Part shown: piece after piece, positions 35,162-41,797 of the stretch
Layout: each line of letters begins with the position of its first letter
Position numbering within the stretch: the stretch's first letter is position 1
DNA from: Phoronis australis
Lineage: Eukaryota > Phoronida > Phoronidae
NCBI GenBank assembly: GCA_002633005.1
Contig: NMRA01000401.1
Coordinates: 207,827 to 271,826, forward strand
Length of the DNA stretch: 64,000 nucleotides
Direction of reading: 5' to 3'
The notes under the pieces: generated by a model
The model's input: only the letters and a program-made list of their open reading frames with translations
What the model was told of the DNA's origin: nothing
Database searches by the model: none
Translations under genes and position numbers: made by a program

Positions 35162-37288
35162 CATCATCATCATCATAATCATAAACTGTATTTATAAAGG
35201 ATGAAATACAGTAGAATTAAAAAACATGATCCAACTTATGTGGTAAAATGTTTTCAATTTTGCACAAAGATAATTGCCAGCATTGATTATTTTTTATTTT
35301 TCAAAGCTTTTGGCTTGTTACATGCCCGTGACCACTCAAAACCTTGCAAGATGCCAAGGCACAAAGTATAACCTAAAACTAGTAAAGCATAGATTTGGCG
35401 ATACCTGTCTTTTGCAAAATGTTGGGAGATAAAATTTCTCTGTAGCTAGATTTGATAGCAGTAAGTAATATCCCATAAACAGTATTTCAGAAGTTGCAGC
35501 CTCAAAAATACACATCTTCTAAAATATAGTTGGGCAGTAATGCTAACCTATTACATGGTGATCTCAAATATCAATAGACACAGACAGATTCTTACGCAGT
35601 TGTGCTCTTGTAAAGCACCCAGACATTTGCAAATTTTCTAAATTTTCAAATCCTGTTTTCTAAACTTGGAAGAACATTTCATTTACAGAGCTCTTCAGGA
35701 GTCTGAGTGTCGCAAATGTGCTTTGTCGAAACACAGCGCCATCTATAGAGATCCTGGTGAGTGTTCGTGGCTTAGTGTTTCCTCATCGACATTGGAATGT
35801 GTTTGAAACTTCTCGTTTTGTGAGCGTTTTCAAACAGTGTTCCTTCTGAACATGAGGGCGTTCTCCCTTTCACTGATTTCACCAGACTTGTACCAGTTTT
35901 GAGCGCGTGATAACATTTGGCTCCTCTGTTAACTGCCAAGCACAGTCTTTTGTCTGGTATGACAACATGCAAGCCAGTTATCTACAACGCTTCAAAGACT
36001 TTCTGAAACTGTAAAGCGTTTGGACAGAATAGATTCTCTTAACTACGGTTGTAGTTGGTCAATTTTGGTGGTTCAAAAATTAAACATGATCAGCATTTTA
36101 CGAGGAACTCAGAATTGTTATTGTTTTTTTCAAACAGCTTATAATTTATCTTTCATTTTAGCAACACAGCCAAGTCAGGCTAGGTACGATTTTATCAGGA
36201 TTAGATCTGCAATTATTGATTAAAAGAGCTGGCCCTCCAACCACAGTTAGTCAATTGTGTATTACTAAGATACGCTGGTCAACCGGCCAACTTGTTTGTT
36301 TGCTTTCTGATCGAACTAGTTGAAGTCAACATGAGAGCGCCATAATGAATTTCTCTTGTTGTTCTCAAAGGGTTGTAGCTATATGCACAACACTCGATCA
36401 CAGATTTTAAACATATTTAGGCTCATGCAATCATTACATTTCAAGCTCTCATTGCAAGTTTGTTATTTGTCGTTTCATCTTATGTATCTTGTCTTAAGTA
36501 AGCTGTTCATATTTCAACGTTTAGATACTGTGACAGTTGTTTGCAACCTTGGAGAAGAAAGTTTACAGAAAGAGTTTGCTCTGGTCAATGGTCAAATTAA
36601 GCTGTCGGAGGTGAAGATGGCTTTCAAAATGGACACGATAGAGATCATGAAAGGTAAGAATGGAGTAAACGTTTCTACCTGGTTTTGTCTGTGCAAGCAA
36701 GTCTCCTACTATAATTATATCAACACCTTCCTTCGCCTTGAAAACATGCCTTTTATAACAGTCGGCACCATCATCAAACCAAATGATGTGCGACCCCCCG
36801 TCGTGATGCCTGAGCACGGGAAATTATTGGTCATGACGACTTGAGCGTAATTCCGCATCATGACGGCGGAGAGCAAGTGGAATCTACCATCAGGGTAGCA
36901 AGAACGACCCGTCCTGAAGGCTCGTGACGGATCGTTCCCATGGAAACAGTACGTTGTCCGATTACTTTTGGCATGTACTGCCTTCTATGATCATTCGTGA
37001 TAGGCATTCAGCTTACTTTCGATGAAATTAAGCTTAACTTGCCTTTCCTTAAAGTAATGCTTAAAATTGTGAGCCTAAGATAAAACAGTATAGGCACTTA
37101 TGAAAAACATTTGGTATGTCCTTGCACAATCTTATTGTCAAGAATTACTGAATTACTAATAATTAATTCTCTTTTGTTTACGTTTAGGTGATGGATCATT
37201 TGTAGTGGGTGCTGACAGAGGAGGCTTCATACCAATCCAGTTTCCCCCAGGAGCAACCATTCACATCCAAGATAATAGTGAATGTTAA
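12851..37288 (+). CDS. WDCP: WDCP (WD repeat and coiled-coil containing protein, C2orf44 family), complete, 15 coding exons
   Basis: Exons: 12851-12905, 13807-13915, 23496-23656, 24295-24412, 25825-25897, 26979-27046, 27557-27669, 28280-28395, 28710-28817, 30985-31080, 31250-31421, 32281-34654, 35689-35756, 36525-36653, 37188-37288. They sum to 3861 nt, 1286 residues and a stop, with every junction GT-AG and in frame. Family landmarks, in order: MELGK start, NALFSAVHAKHGIAWTDG, GCLWHP, NIPGILKPDLL, FLPSSKG, a coiled coil near residues 1160-1200, and a C-terminal domain ending near GFIPIQF. Residues 1-396 correspond to the WD/beta-propeller part. Residues 397-1187 are one acidic, Ser/Asp/Glu-rich exon. 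Vertebrate WDCP is about 720 residues, so this protein is much longer, almost wholly because of that exon. Known: WDCP forms oligomers through its coiled coil and binds the SH3 domain of the kinase HCK in mammals; its basic function is unclear. Confidence 0.92.
12906..13806 (+). other. WDCP intron 1
   Basis: 0.9 kb. Contains a fragment (13478-13565) of the CAGTGGCGGATC family, recognisable by GGGCAGAGTATTA and GGATTTTGCCCG. Otherwise nothing seen. Confidence 0.6.
13807..13915 (+). CDS. WDCP: WDCP coding exon 2
   Basis: Acceptor TTTTTCAG, donor GTAAAC. It encodes AVHAKHGIAWTDGLSVHVTP and onwards to LKLGEF, matching the first propeller strand region of WDCP (AVH..HG.AWTDG is diagnostic). It leaves phase 2. 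Confidence 0.92.
15560..15774. mobile_element. MITE, TAAAATCTCGCCAA ends, copy in A
   Basis: 215 bp; begins TAAAATCTCGCCAA and ends TTGGTGAGATTTTA, inverted repeats with one extra base in the left end. No coding capacity. Confidence 0.65.
16533..16857. mobile_element. Foldback element with about 145-bp arms and 35-bp spacer
   Basis: Left arm 16533-16678, spacer 16679-16713, right arm 16714-about 16857. The reverse complement of the right arm matches the left arm over nearly its whole length (shared CATCGTCAGGTGTTCCC and GAGCACGGATATGTGGTA). Apparent open frames of about 100 codons on both strands are by-products of the palindrome. Confidence 0.8.
17769..17818 (+). repeat. Two tandem 25-bp units
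   Basis: AATCAATAGGGACGGGTGTT AAATG followed by a near-identical unit (GGGACAGGCGTT). Confidence 0.7.
18150..18219. mobile_element. Small foldback, TTTTTAAGTCTGGTCA family (copy A)
   Basis: Arms of about 30 bp: GCATTTTTAAGTCTGGTCAT... and ...GACCAGACTTAAAAATGTC, with CACGCCACCA/TGGCGGCGTG inside. A counterpart lies at 20242-20323. The element at 38527-38879 has related arms. Confidence 0.65.
18456..18796. other. Assembly gap (341 N)
   Basis: Run of N. Copy A ends at the start of a TG repeat, which probably stopped the assembly. Confidence 0.99.
19017..19231. mobile_element. MITE, TAAAATCTCGCCAA ends, copy in B
   Basis: Allelic counterpart of 15560-15774; same length, few differences. Confidence 0.65.
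20242..20323. mobile_element. Small foldback, TTTTTAAGTCTGGTCA family (copy B)
   Basis: Same arms as 18150-18219 but with a longer spacer that includes TGGCCACATCGCATGACCTA; copy A lost this part. Confidence 0.65.
20558..20640 (+). repeat. (TG)n microsatellite
   Basis: A long run of TG with a few interruptions (GTATTTGTGCGCGCATG). Confidence 0.95.
22344..22458. mobile_element. Foldback element, GTTGACACGGAGCA
   Basis: Outer arms GTTTAGACTTA / TAAGTGTAAAC and inner arms AGTTGACACGGAGCA / TGCTCCGTGTCAACT, with TGTTCC/GGAACA further in. No coding capacity. Confidence 0.55.
23496..23656 (+). CDS. WDCP: WDCP coding exon 3 (WD-type repeat)
   Basis: It follows a 9.6-kb intron. Acceptor TTTATAG, donor GTCAGT. 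It encodes SVRSLQWSRDVGHRLCYLSV and VVSQNEVTLWTVKG, a WD-like unit with V.LW in place of a strict WD dipeptide. It leaves phase 1. Confidence 0.92.
24295..24412 (+). CDS. WDCP: WDCP coding exon 4
   Basis: Acceptor ATTGTAG, donor GTTAGT. It encodes GCLWHPVTDIICILSSHRAK and onwards to LPQIQ. GC.WHP followed by a leucine-rich strand is conserved in WDCP. It leaves phase 2. Confidence 0.92.
25006..25732. mobile_element. 0.73-kb non-autonomous element with CACTCAGGGTCTGA ends
   Basis: The left end CACTCAGGGTCTGA and a following GGGGTAGGTT block are mirrored at the right (AACCTACCCC ... TCAGACCCTGAGTG). It sits in WDCP intron 4. The interior includes a hairpin at about 25644-25673 (CATAAACAAA / TTTGTTTATG). 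No transposase frame. Confidence 0.65.
25825..25897 (+). CDS. WDCP: WDCP coding exon 5
   Basis: Acceptor TCTTTTAG, donor GTATGT. It encodes SGKITCGSWSTDGLKLAVMY..ETVV; the C..W..DGL.L.V pattern matches the family propeller strand. It leaves phase 0. Confidence 0.92.
26979..27046 (+). CDS. WDCP: WDCP coding exon 6
   Basis: Acceptor TTGCAG, donor GTAAGT. It encodes VYSWPGDSAGIGDHEMASWK and VPG. Short and less conserved; supported by splice sites and frame. Confidence 0.87.
27557..27669 (+). CDS. WDCP: WDCP coding exon 7
   Basis: Acceptor TGTTCCAG, donor GTAAGT. It encodes LCGCLISIVALDNNIFATTS followed by an acidic segment to LTLP. The C.I.A..D..IA/FATTS pattern is a propeller strand of the family. 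Confidence 0.9.
28010..28210 (+). repeat. Interspersed repeat with AGGGGAGACTACTCTG
   Basis: Shares ordered blocks (CATCAGGGGAGACTACTCTG, GAATTC, GGAATTCTTGGTCATTT) with 31545-31775 and, in part, 14115-14205. It lies in WDCP intron 7. Confidence 0.5.
28280..28395 (+). CDS. WDCP: WDCP coding exon 8
   Basis: Acceptor TTTTTTCAG, donor GTTTGT. It encodes a polar loop (PPPKLIRATGGEGDVVRPRS) and a leucine-rich end (LSEKLLNLQQKDL). This loop is variable in WDCP proteins. The donor is weaker (GTTTGT) but the frame into exon 9 is exact. Confidence 0.85.
28710..28817 (+). CDS. WDCP: WDCP coding exon 9
   Basis: Acceptor ACATTTCAG, donor GTACGT. It encodes SSSLLVFTTAPECRKITSLN and then IPGILKPDLLCYN. 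IPGIL.PDL is one of the strongest WDCP signatures. Confidence 0.93.
28818..30984 (+). other. WDCP intron 9
   Basis: 2.2 kb. Contains an inverted repeat at 30624-30858 and a related single arm near 29245-29325. No coding exon seen. Confidence 0.5.
30624..30858. mobile_element. Foldback element with TTGTTAACAATCTTTATTC arm
   Basis: The left arm 30624-30693 and right arm 30794-30858 are imperfect reverse complements (GTTAACNNNCTTTATTC and GTTCGTATC shared). A single related arm occurs near 29245-29325. Confidence 0.5.
30985..31080 (+). CDS. WDCP: WDCP coding exon 10
   Basis: Acceptor TGATTTCAG, donor GTAAGT, in phase 0 at both ends. It encodes GKSRIILVGSNHYRKLKLYS and FKTDQLSHYADI, a strand pair of the propeller. 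Confidence 0.92.
31250..31421 (+). CDS. WDCP: WDCP coding exon 11 (end of propeller part)
   Basis: Acceptor AAAACAG, donor GTAAGC. It encodes GRPRGVCSSQNPLGFFSAIA and SVAFLPSSKGIQCDLTVKFH. ERPKG/GRPRG followed by FLPSSK is diagnostic of the family. It leaves phase 1. Confidence 0.93.
31545..31775 (+). repeat. Interspersed repeat with internal 38-bp tandem duplication
   Basis: Related to 28010-28210. The unit starting TGTCACCCAACTTGTCTGAC is present twice in a row (31675-31712 and 31713-31750). It lies in WDCP intron 11. Confidence 0.6.
32281..34654 (+). CDS. WDCP: WDCP coding exon 12, 2374-nt acidic disordered exon with start of coiled coil
   Basis: Acceptor CAATTTACAG, donor GTAAGT. Open throughout; residues 397-1187. 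Most of it is rich in Ser, Asp, Glu and Asn with little hydrophobic content, so probably disordered. Short basic-hydrophobic islands recur: LTERMAYKLSMG (about 826), VDNIKRPFLKLRH (about 942), VADRIKGFFTLRK (about 1026) and MRRKLVNFFSFGK (about 1120). Two PP(T/A)GF motifs lie near residues 556 and 616. The last 30 residues (VEVHQLQYQVDLQKQHLDQL...) begin the coiled coil, as in other WDCPs. The open frame can be read a little upstream of the acceptor, but the splice site fixes the border. Confidence 0.9.
34700..34742 (+). repeat. Short hairpin repeat GGCCTCTT...AAGAGGGCC
   Basis: GGCCTCTTCAGTGATAGCAC followed by TGCTTTCCAAGAGGGCC folds on itself; in WDCP intron 12, close to the donor of exon 12. 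Confidence 0.35.
35095..35176 (+). repeat. (AAT)n microsatellite passing into (ATC)n
   Basis: About 20 AAT units, then ATCATCATCATCATC; in WDCP intron 12. Confidence 0.95.
35689..35756 (+). CDS. WDCP: WDCP coding exon 13
   Basis: Acceptor ATTTACAG, donor GTGAGT. It encodes ALQESECRKCALSKHSAIYR and DP, the end of the coiled coil and a Cys-containing linker. Confidence 0.88.
36525..36653 (+). CDS. WDCP: WDCP coding exon 14 (C-terminal domain)
   Basis: Acceptor ACGTTTAG, donor GTAAGA. It encodes TVTVVCNLGEESLQKEFALV and NGQIKLSEVKMAFKMDTIEI, matching the family pattern of a strand, then .L.DGKLRLS.V...F.L..IEM. Confidence 0.92.
37188..37288 (+). CDS. WDCP: WDCP coding exon 15 (terminal)
   Basis: Acceptor ACGTTTAG. 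It encodes DGSFVVGADRGGFIPIQFPP through HIQDNSEC and a TAA stop at 37286-37288. The S.G/GGFIPI.F pattern is the conserved C-terminal strand. Vertebrate proteins carry a longer tail after this point. Confidence 0.92.
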
Positions 37289-37500
37289 TCAGTGCAACAA
37301 TGAGCGACGAATTTCTAAACACACAATGTGTTGTCTGCAATTTAAGAATTGTGTTTTTTAACATTGTCACGGAATCGCGTTGAATTCATGTTATGAATTT
37401 AGTGGTTAGTTTTTATAATATCGTGTACCCATTACCTCGTCATTGCGTTATTTGTCTGTCACCTTGTCCTTCGATAATACTCACTTACTGCTGTGCAGCA

Positions 37501-37547
37501 TTTTCTCTTCTGAATAACGGACATCCAACTGCTTCTCAAAATCCAGT
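37501..37547. mobile_element. Foldback element, GAGAACCAGTTT family (copy 2, decayed)
   Basis: TTTTCTCTTCTGAATAACGG followed by ACATCCAACTGCTTCTCAAA, corresponding to the spacer and right arm of the copy at 41859. It lies in the WDCP 3' UTR. Confidence 0.5.
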
Positions 37548-37608
37548 TCCCTGGAAGTGATTGTAGTCTTTCCTTCACTCTCAGTTACATGCTCATTGAC
37601 ATGAGTCA

Positions 37609-37655
37609 GCGACAACTTGTCTAAGTGAAGACTCTTCACTTAGATATGTTGTCGC
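37609..37655 (+). other. Long hairpin in the WDCP 3' UTR
   Basis: GCGACAACTTGTCTAAGTGA (arm continues to 37631) pairs with 37633-37655, 21 of 23 positions. If transcribed it forms a stable stem. Confidence 0.6.
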
Positions 37656-37890
37656 TTTTATCACAGTGCTGAAGGCGACAAGTTAAGTTAGGTATAGTAA
37701 GTCATAACATTTGTTATTGCTATAGCTGCAAGCAATGCTATCTGTTAAAGACATTATTAAGGCTCAGGCTATGGGGTTATATTCTTTGTTTTGGTTCTTC
37801 AGTAATGTGACTTTTTAAAAAGGTTGTGTAGGAGCTTATCGACAAGTCTGTGTGTTTAGTCAACTATCAAGAAAACTACAGATTGTAACT

Positions 37891-37896
37891 AATAAA
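37891..37896 (+). promoter_or_regulatory. Candidate polyadenylation signal AATAAA for WDCP
   Basis: The first AATAAA after the WDCP stop, about 600 nt downstream, followed by a TG-rich stretch. It implies a 3' UTR of about 37289-37915. Confidence 0.5.
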
Positions 37897-38526
37897 TGTA
37901 TGTGGGTTCTGAAAGTAGTAAGTCTTTGGCATTAATCTGTTATTAGTTTCGTCACACGACCATGTGTTTTCAGCAACATATCACGAAAACGAAAAGTACA
38001 ATCATAACGGTAGCTATAGCATAACCAGCGGTGGAGAATATTGCTTATAGCATCAGCATCTCAAAGTTTCATAGGACTTTGATAAGCCATATCTGAGATT
38101 AGTTCTGCATGTTTTTAAATTTGGAAATTTTTTGAGGGTCCTTCATGACCATAAGGGATCCTAATTGTTTGTGGTAATGGTATAGGTGGAACGCAGTTTG
38201 TTTATTTCTTCTGCGGGAAGGTTCACAGCTAGTTCGGTTTGAAGTTTGCAACTTTGGTTTACCGCTGTCTGGGACTGAGAATGTACATTATCATTTCAAC
38301 TATCTATGCAATATGGTCAGCCGCTGATACTTTTTGTGCAAAATGGTGGAAGAATTTATTTTTATAAATTTGTTACTAACAACTTTTGTTACTGGAGGTA
38401 AGTGTAATTTTTGTTGTTTTGAAATCTCAGTGTTAACTTTTGAAATTTAGCAGTTTATTGTATGTTAAGCTTGTACGATTATGTTAATCTTAAACTGATA
38501 TGGATTTATAGATTACGAACATTTTC

Positions 38527-38879
38527 CAGTCTGGTCTGCGCGCAACCTGTTGGCCACTTCATGTGACCCAATAAATATCTGTCTACAAATTTCTACCCCG
38601 ACTGATAATGGAACCAGGACATTCTGCGAAGTCCGATTGAATTTCTCAGTGAGTTCGACTGGTGGCTCCCGATGGCTCAGTGGACTAGATTGTCTGCACT
38701 GTTAGCAGAATTGAATTTCTGTGTTTGACCAGTGGTTCCTGATGGCTTGATAGACTAGAGTGTCTGCATGGTTAGCAGAAGGTCCTGTATTCGAGTCCCA
38801 GTTGAAGCAGAAATGATTTCAAGGTTATATTTATTAGGTCACGTGATGTGGCCAACAGGTGGCGTGCAGACGAGACTTA
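38527..38879. mobile_element. Foldback element (53-bp arms) carrying tRNA-like units
   Basis: Left arm 38527-38579 (with AACCTGTTGGCCAC) and right arm 38827-38879 (GTGGCCAACAGGTGGCGTGC) are reverse complements with few mismatches. The arms resemble those at 18150 and 20242. The interior holds two tRNA-like units. Confidence 0.7.
38657..38812 (+). repeat. Two tRNA-derived units in tandem
   Basis: Units at 38657-38725 and 38727-38812 share GGTGGYTCCYGATGGCT, AGACTAGA.TGTCTGCA and GTTAGCAGAA. The first has the A-box-like TGGCTCAGTGG; the second ends with a B-box-like GTATTCGAGTCCC. They are SINE-like, not functional tRNA genes. Confidence 0.55.
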
Positions 38880-39283
38880 AAATTTTGCAATTTAACTGTA
38901 AAAGCTGGCTAATAAAACTCTCAGTGAATATATTATTGTAATTCTTTGTCAAGTTATTTGGCTTTAAAAATATTTCACAGGTCAGATACTCTTACCCAAG
39001 TGAAATATGCAAATAATTTTTCAAAGTCAGCGAAACAACAGTAAACCCTGAAATTTTCCAAATTTGCCTATGACTGATAAAAATCCACTTGTGTAGCTAA
39101 TAGAAAATTCCGAATTAAAATCCATGTTTCTGGAAAATATGGCAATCTATGAAAAATCTTGATTTTTGAAAAAAGCAACCATGTCATTACGTACGTCTGG
39201 GCTTGTGTGCACATCATAAAACTCTGTGAACATCAAGGATTTTTAAAGTTTTATGGGTATACTATTAATGCATAAAATTACTT

Positions 39284-39350
39284 GAGCAACTCGATCCTTG
39301 GTAATGACAGAAGACTATTTACTTCATAACTCAGATGAGAAGTGGGTTTT
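39284..39350 (+). repeat. Dispersed repeat shared with 42184-42255
   Basis: Both have TTGAG/ACTC(A/G)ATCCTTGG.AATG, GACTATT and AACTCAG.TGAGAAG in the same order. Confidence 0.5.
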
Positions 39351-40378
39351 ACACTTGGAATGAACTGGGAGTTTGTTATAAGGCCCCTAGAGGGTGTGAC
39401 ACAGCTGGTCATTCAATTTAATTGTCGAGCAATAAGGGAATCTCAGTTTCAAGTCTAGAAATCGTAGAAATCATCTCTATTTTGAGCAAGGGGCAATTGG
39501 AGACAAAGTCGTAGGTGTAAGTGATCTATATCAACCTATTTTTGATGGACAAGCGGGTTTGTCCAGGGCTTGAAATGTATGTTAGCACGGTGGACCCAGG
39601 CGTGACACAAAAAGATTCATTAAGTAATTGCTAGATGCAGGAAGTCAACGACTGCTATGTGTAATCTCGTTATTACCTTTAAACTAGACAACAGATACTA
39701 AGCATACTATCTAGAAATAACATGTCTCGGAGAAAAACAATTAATTTACCAGGGTGTTCCCAGCACTGAATGGCTTTCAATGAGACTCGGACATGACTGA
39801 ACGTTTCAGTGTCGTGTAATTCTGTCTTTGTCTGTGACACATGAACCTGAAGTCTGATGGAATCCCATCAGGAGAAAACACACAGAGATCTTGTGCCATC
39901 TAAGTATGAAAGACATGCACTAAATTTTAAAAAACAAAGAGATATGATTGCATTCAACCTTGACAAGCTGGTTTGCTTTTGATTTTATTTTCAAAATATT
40001 CAAACCTACAAAAGCATGTGCGTAAAGCTTTTTAACACAGCATATTGATAACTGCAACATCAAGCTTGACAAAGAAAAGGTTCACAAACCTTCAAAAAGC
40101 AGTCACATACCAAAAGAACAGGTTCTAAAACGGGCTTCACTGACCAAAAAAGCGAGTCACTGACCCCAACCTAGCTACCCTATAAGGATATTCCATTGAA
40201 GAGGAAACTTATTTGATTCAGAAGTGAGCTAACCGAAATCTTATGGATGCTATTCAAAAGTTGTTTTAACTCAAGTTAAGACTTTGCTGATTTTTAAAAA
40301 TCGATGGCTCAACTGTGTTACTTTTCCATGATGAAAAACAACGCAAAGGTTGAATAATTTAAAGTTAGCTTTCAAAAT

Positions 40379-40605
40379 CATGAAGTTTACTGAAATCAGT
40401 AGGTTTCGGTCTCATGTTGAGACCTTTGTCGGGTAGAATGGCTGGTAACAGGAGCCTCGTCGGTGTCTATTATGTCATCCTTGTCATGTGATGTGACTTC
40501 TGTCCAATTGTTGCAAAAAAGGTTCTGGTAGATGGCACCATTCCAACCAACGAAGGTCTCAAGATGAGACCAAAACCCTACTGGTTTCAATAAACTTCAC
40601 GACTC
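40379..40605. mobile_element. Foldback element, GGTCTCATNTTGAGACC arms
   Basis: Arms 40379-40434 and 40547-40605 are reverse complements with a few mismatches (CATGAAGTTTACTGAAATCA against its mirrored form). Each arm has its own inner palindrome GGTCTCA..TGAGACC. Confidence 0.65.
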
Positions 40606-41178
40606 CGCAAGGTAAGTTTACATTATACATTTTCTGACGGAGACAGTTACATGAACATCCCTTCTACTATCGCAAAGGTTACTTTCTCAAGACTCTAGGA
40701 TTAAAGTTGTTGTAAATTAGGTCAGAGTTGTTTACCACCGTTCACAATCTGAAAAGATCATGCACAATCAAGCCTCTCCAACTGTAGCAATAGCTCAGCC
40801 CGGCACATACAAGAGGGACTTAAGCATGGGACTTCATGTTGTGACAGACCCTTCTCCTGTTGCTCTGACGTTAAGCGCGTGATTTCTGTAGGGATGTGTG
40901 TAAAAGGTGCAACTGAAGAATTTTAAAAATATCACAGTAAGTCTGGAGGTCCTACCAATAATCAAACGAAAGCACTCCATGCTCAACCTCCTGACTCCTA
41001 CGAACAACCTCATAACCACTGTTTCTCATAAACAACTCATTTTTGGTTTAGCGACACTAGTTTCAGGTCAGCAACTCTCTTGCCACTCACACTTTCAGGC
41101 GAGAATTCCAGTCCAAGATACGAGACTCCCTTTTCTCCTTCCAGCCCAACCCCAGTAAATGCTGTTTTCCAACAATTG

Positions 41179-41797
41179 TCAAGGCCAAGATATTGCAGTC
41201 TTTTTAAACTTTTTCCTCACCACCTCCTCTGGACTTGCATCCTCAATCTCAGTATTGCATGCTGCATTTAAACTTTTCTTGTCCTTTGACAAACTCTGCT
41301 CTGTCACAAGCTTATTGTGGACAGAACAACTCTCACTGTTGCCTTGTAAACTACTACCATCCGTTCCTTGTGTTAATGAATGATCAAGCTTTTTGTCCCT
41401 CTTCAGTTTAATTGTGGTTCTGGTAACTGAATTGTTAACTATGTTATGGTTACTGTTCAGGTCTATTGGAGATTTAAGTCTCGGATTCACAACTGTGAGA
41501 GTTTTTTCTCCAATTTTCGTATCTGTTTTAGCAGTTTTATTTCGCACTAACGATATCCGCTGCATTTCTTTGTCTATATGGTCGGTATTGACTGCGGGAG
41601 ACTTGGAAGCCATTTTCTTGCTGTCCGTCGCTTTTGTTAAGCTTGGTGGTGGTTTCAGTCTATCTGCTGCATCTGTCGATTTTTTCCCACTTAGGCTAAT
41701 AGTTTTTCGTTCAAAGTTTATAGCAGATGGCGGTGGTTTAAGACGTTCGCCAAGATTAAACGAAGTCAATAAACGTGTCCCAGCATGTTCCATTTTC
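41179..41797 (-). CDS. C2orf49: Ashwin coding exon 3 with duplicated RLKPPPS motif
   Basis: Residues 131-336. It carries ERLKPPPSAINF and DRLKPPPSLTKA 28 residues apart, then a Ser/Thr/Asn-rich basic region, TTIKLKRDKK and the terminal ISWP before TGA. Vertebrate ashwin has one such motif, KLKR and a terminal TWP, which anchors the call. Confidence 0.9.

Larger units (their letters stand above)
37289..41178. other. WDCP-ashwin convergent intergenic region
   Basis: The genes are tail to tail. It contains the WDCP 3' UTR with a hairpin, a foldback remnant, a foldback with tRNA-like units (38527-38879), a repeat at 39284-39350 shared with 42184-42255, and a foldback at 40379-40605. No gene seen. 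No AATAAA for ashwin was found within 1.1 kb of its stop. Confidence 0.55.

Noticed and set aside
36356-36844. 162-codon frame around WDCP exon 14
   Set aside because: Only 36525-36653 is supported by homology and splice sites; the rest is intron read-through.
38657-38812. Functional tRNA gene
   Set aside because: Units are tandem, the first lacks a B box, and no acceptor stem can be formed; treated as SINE-like.
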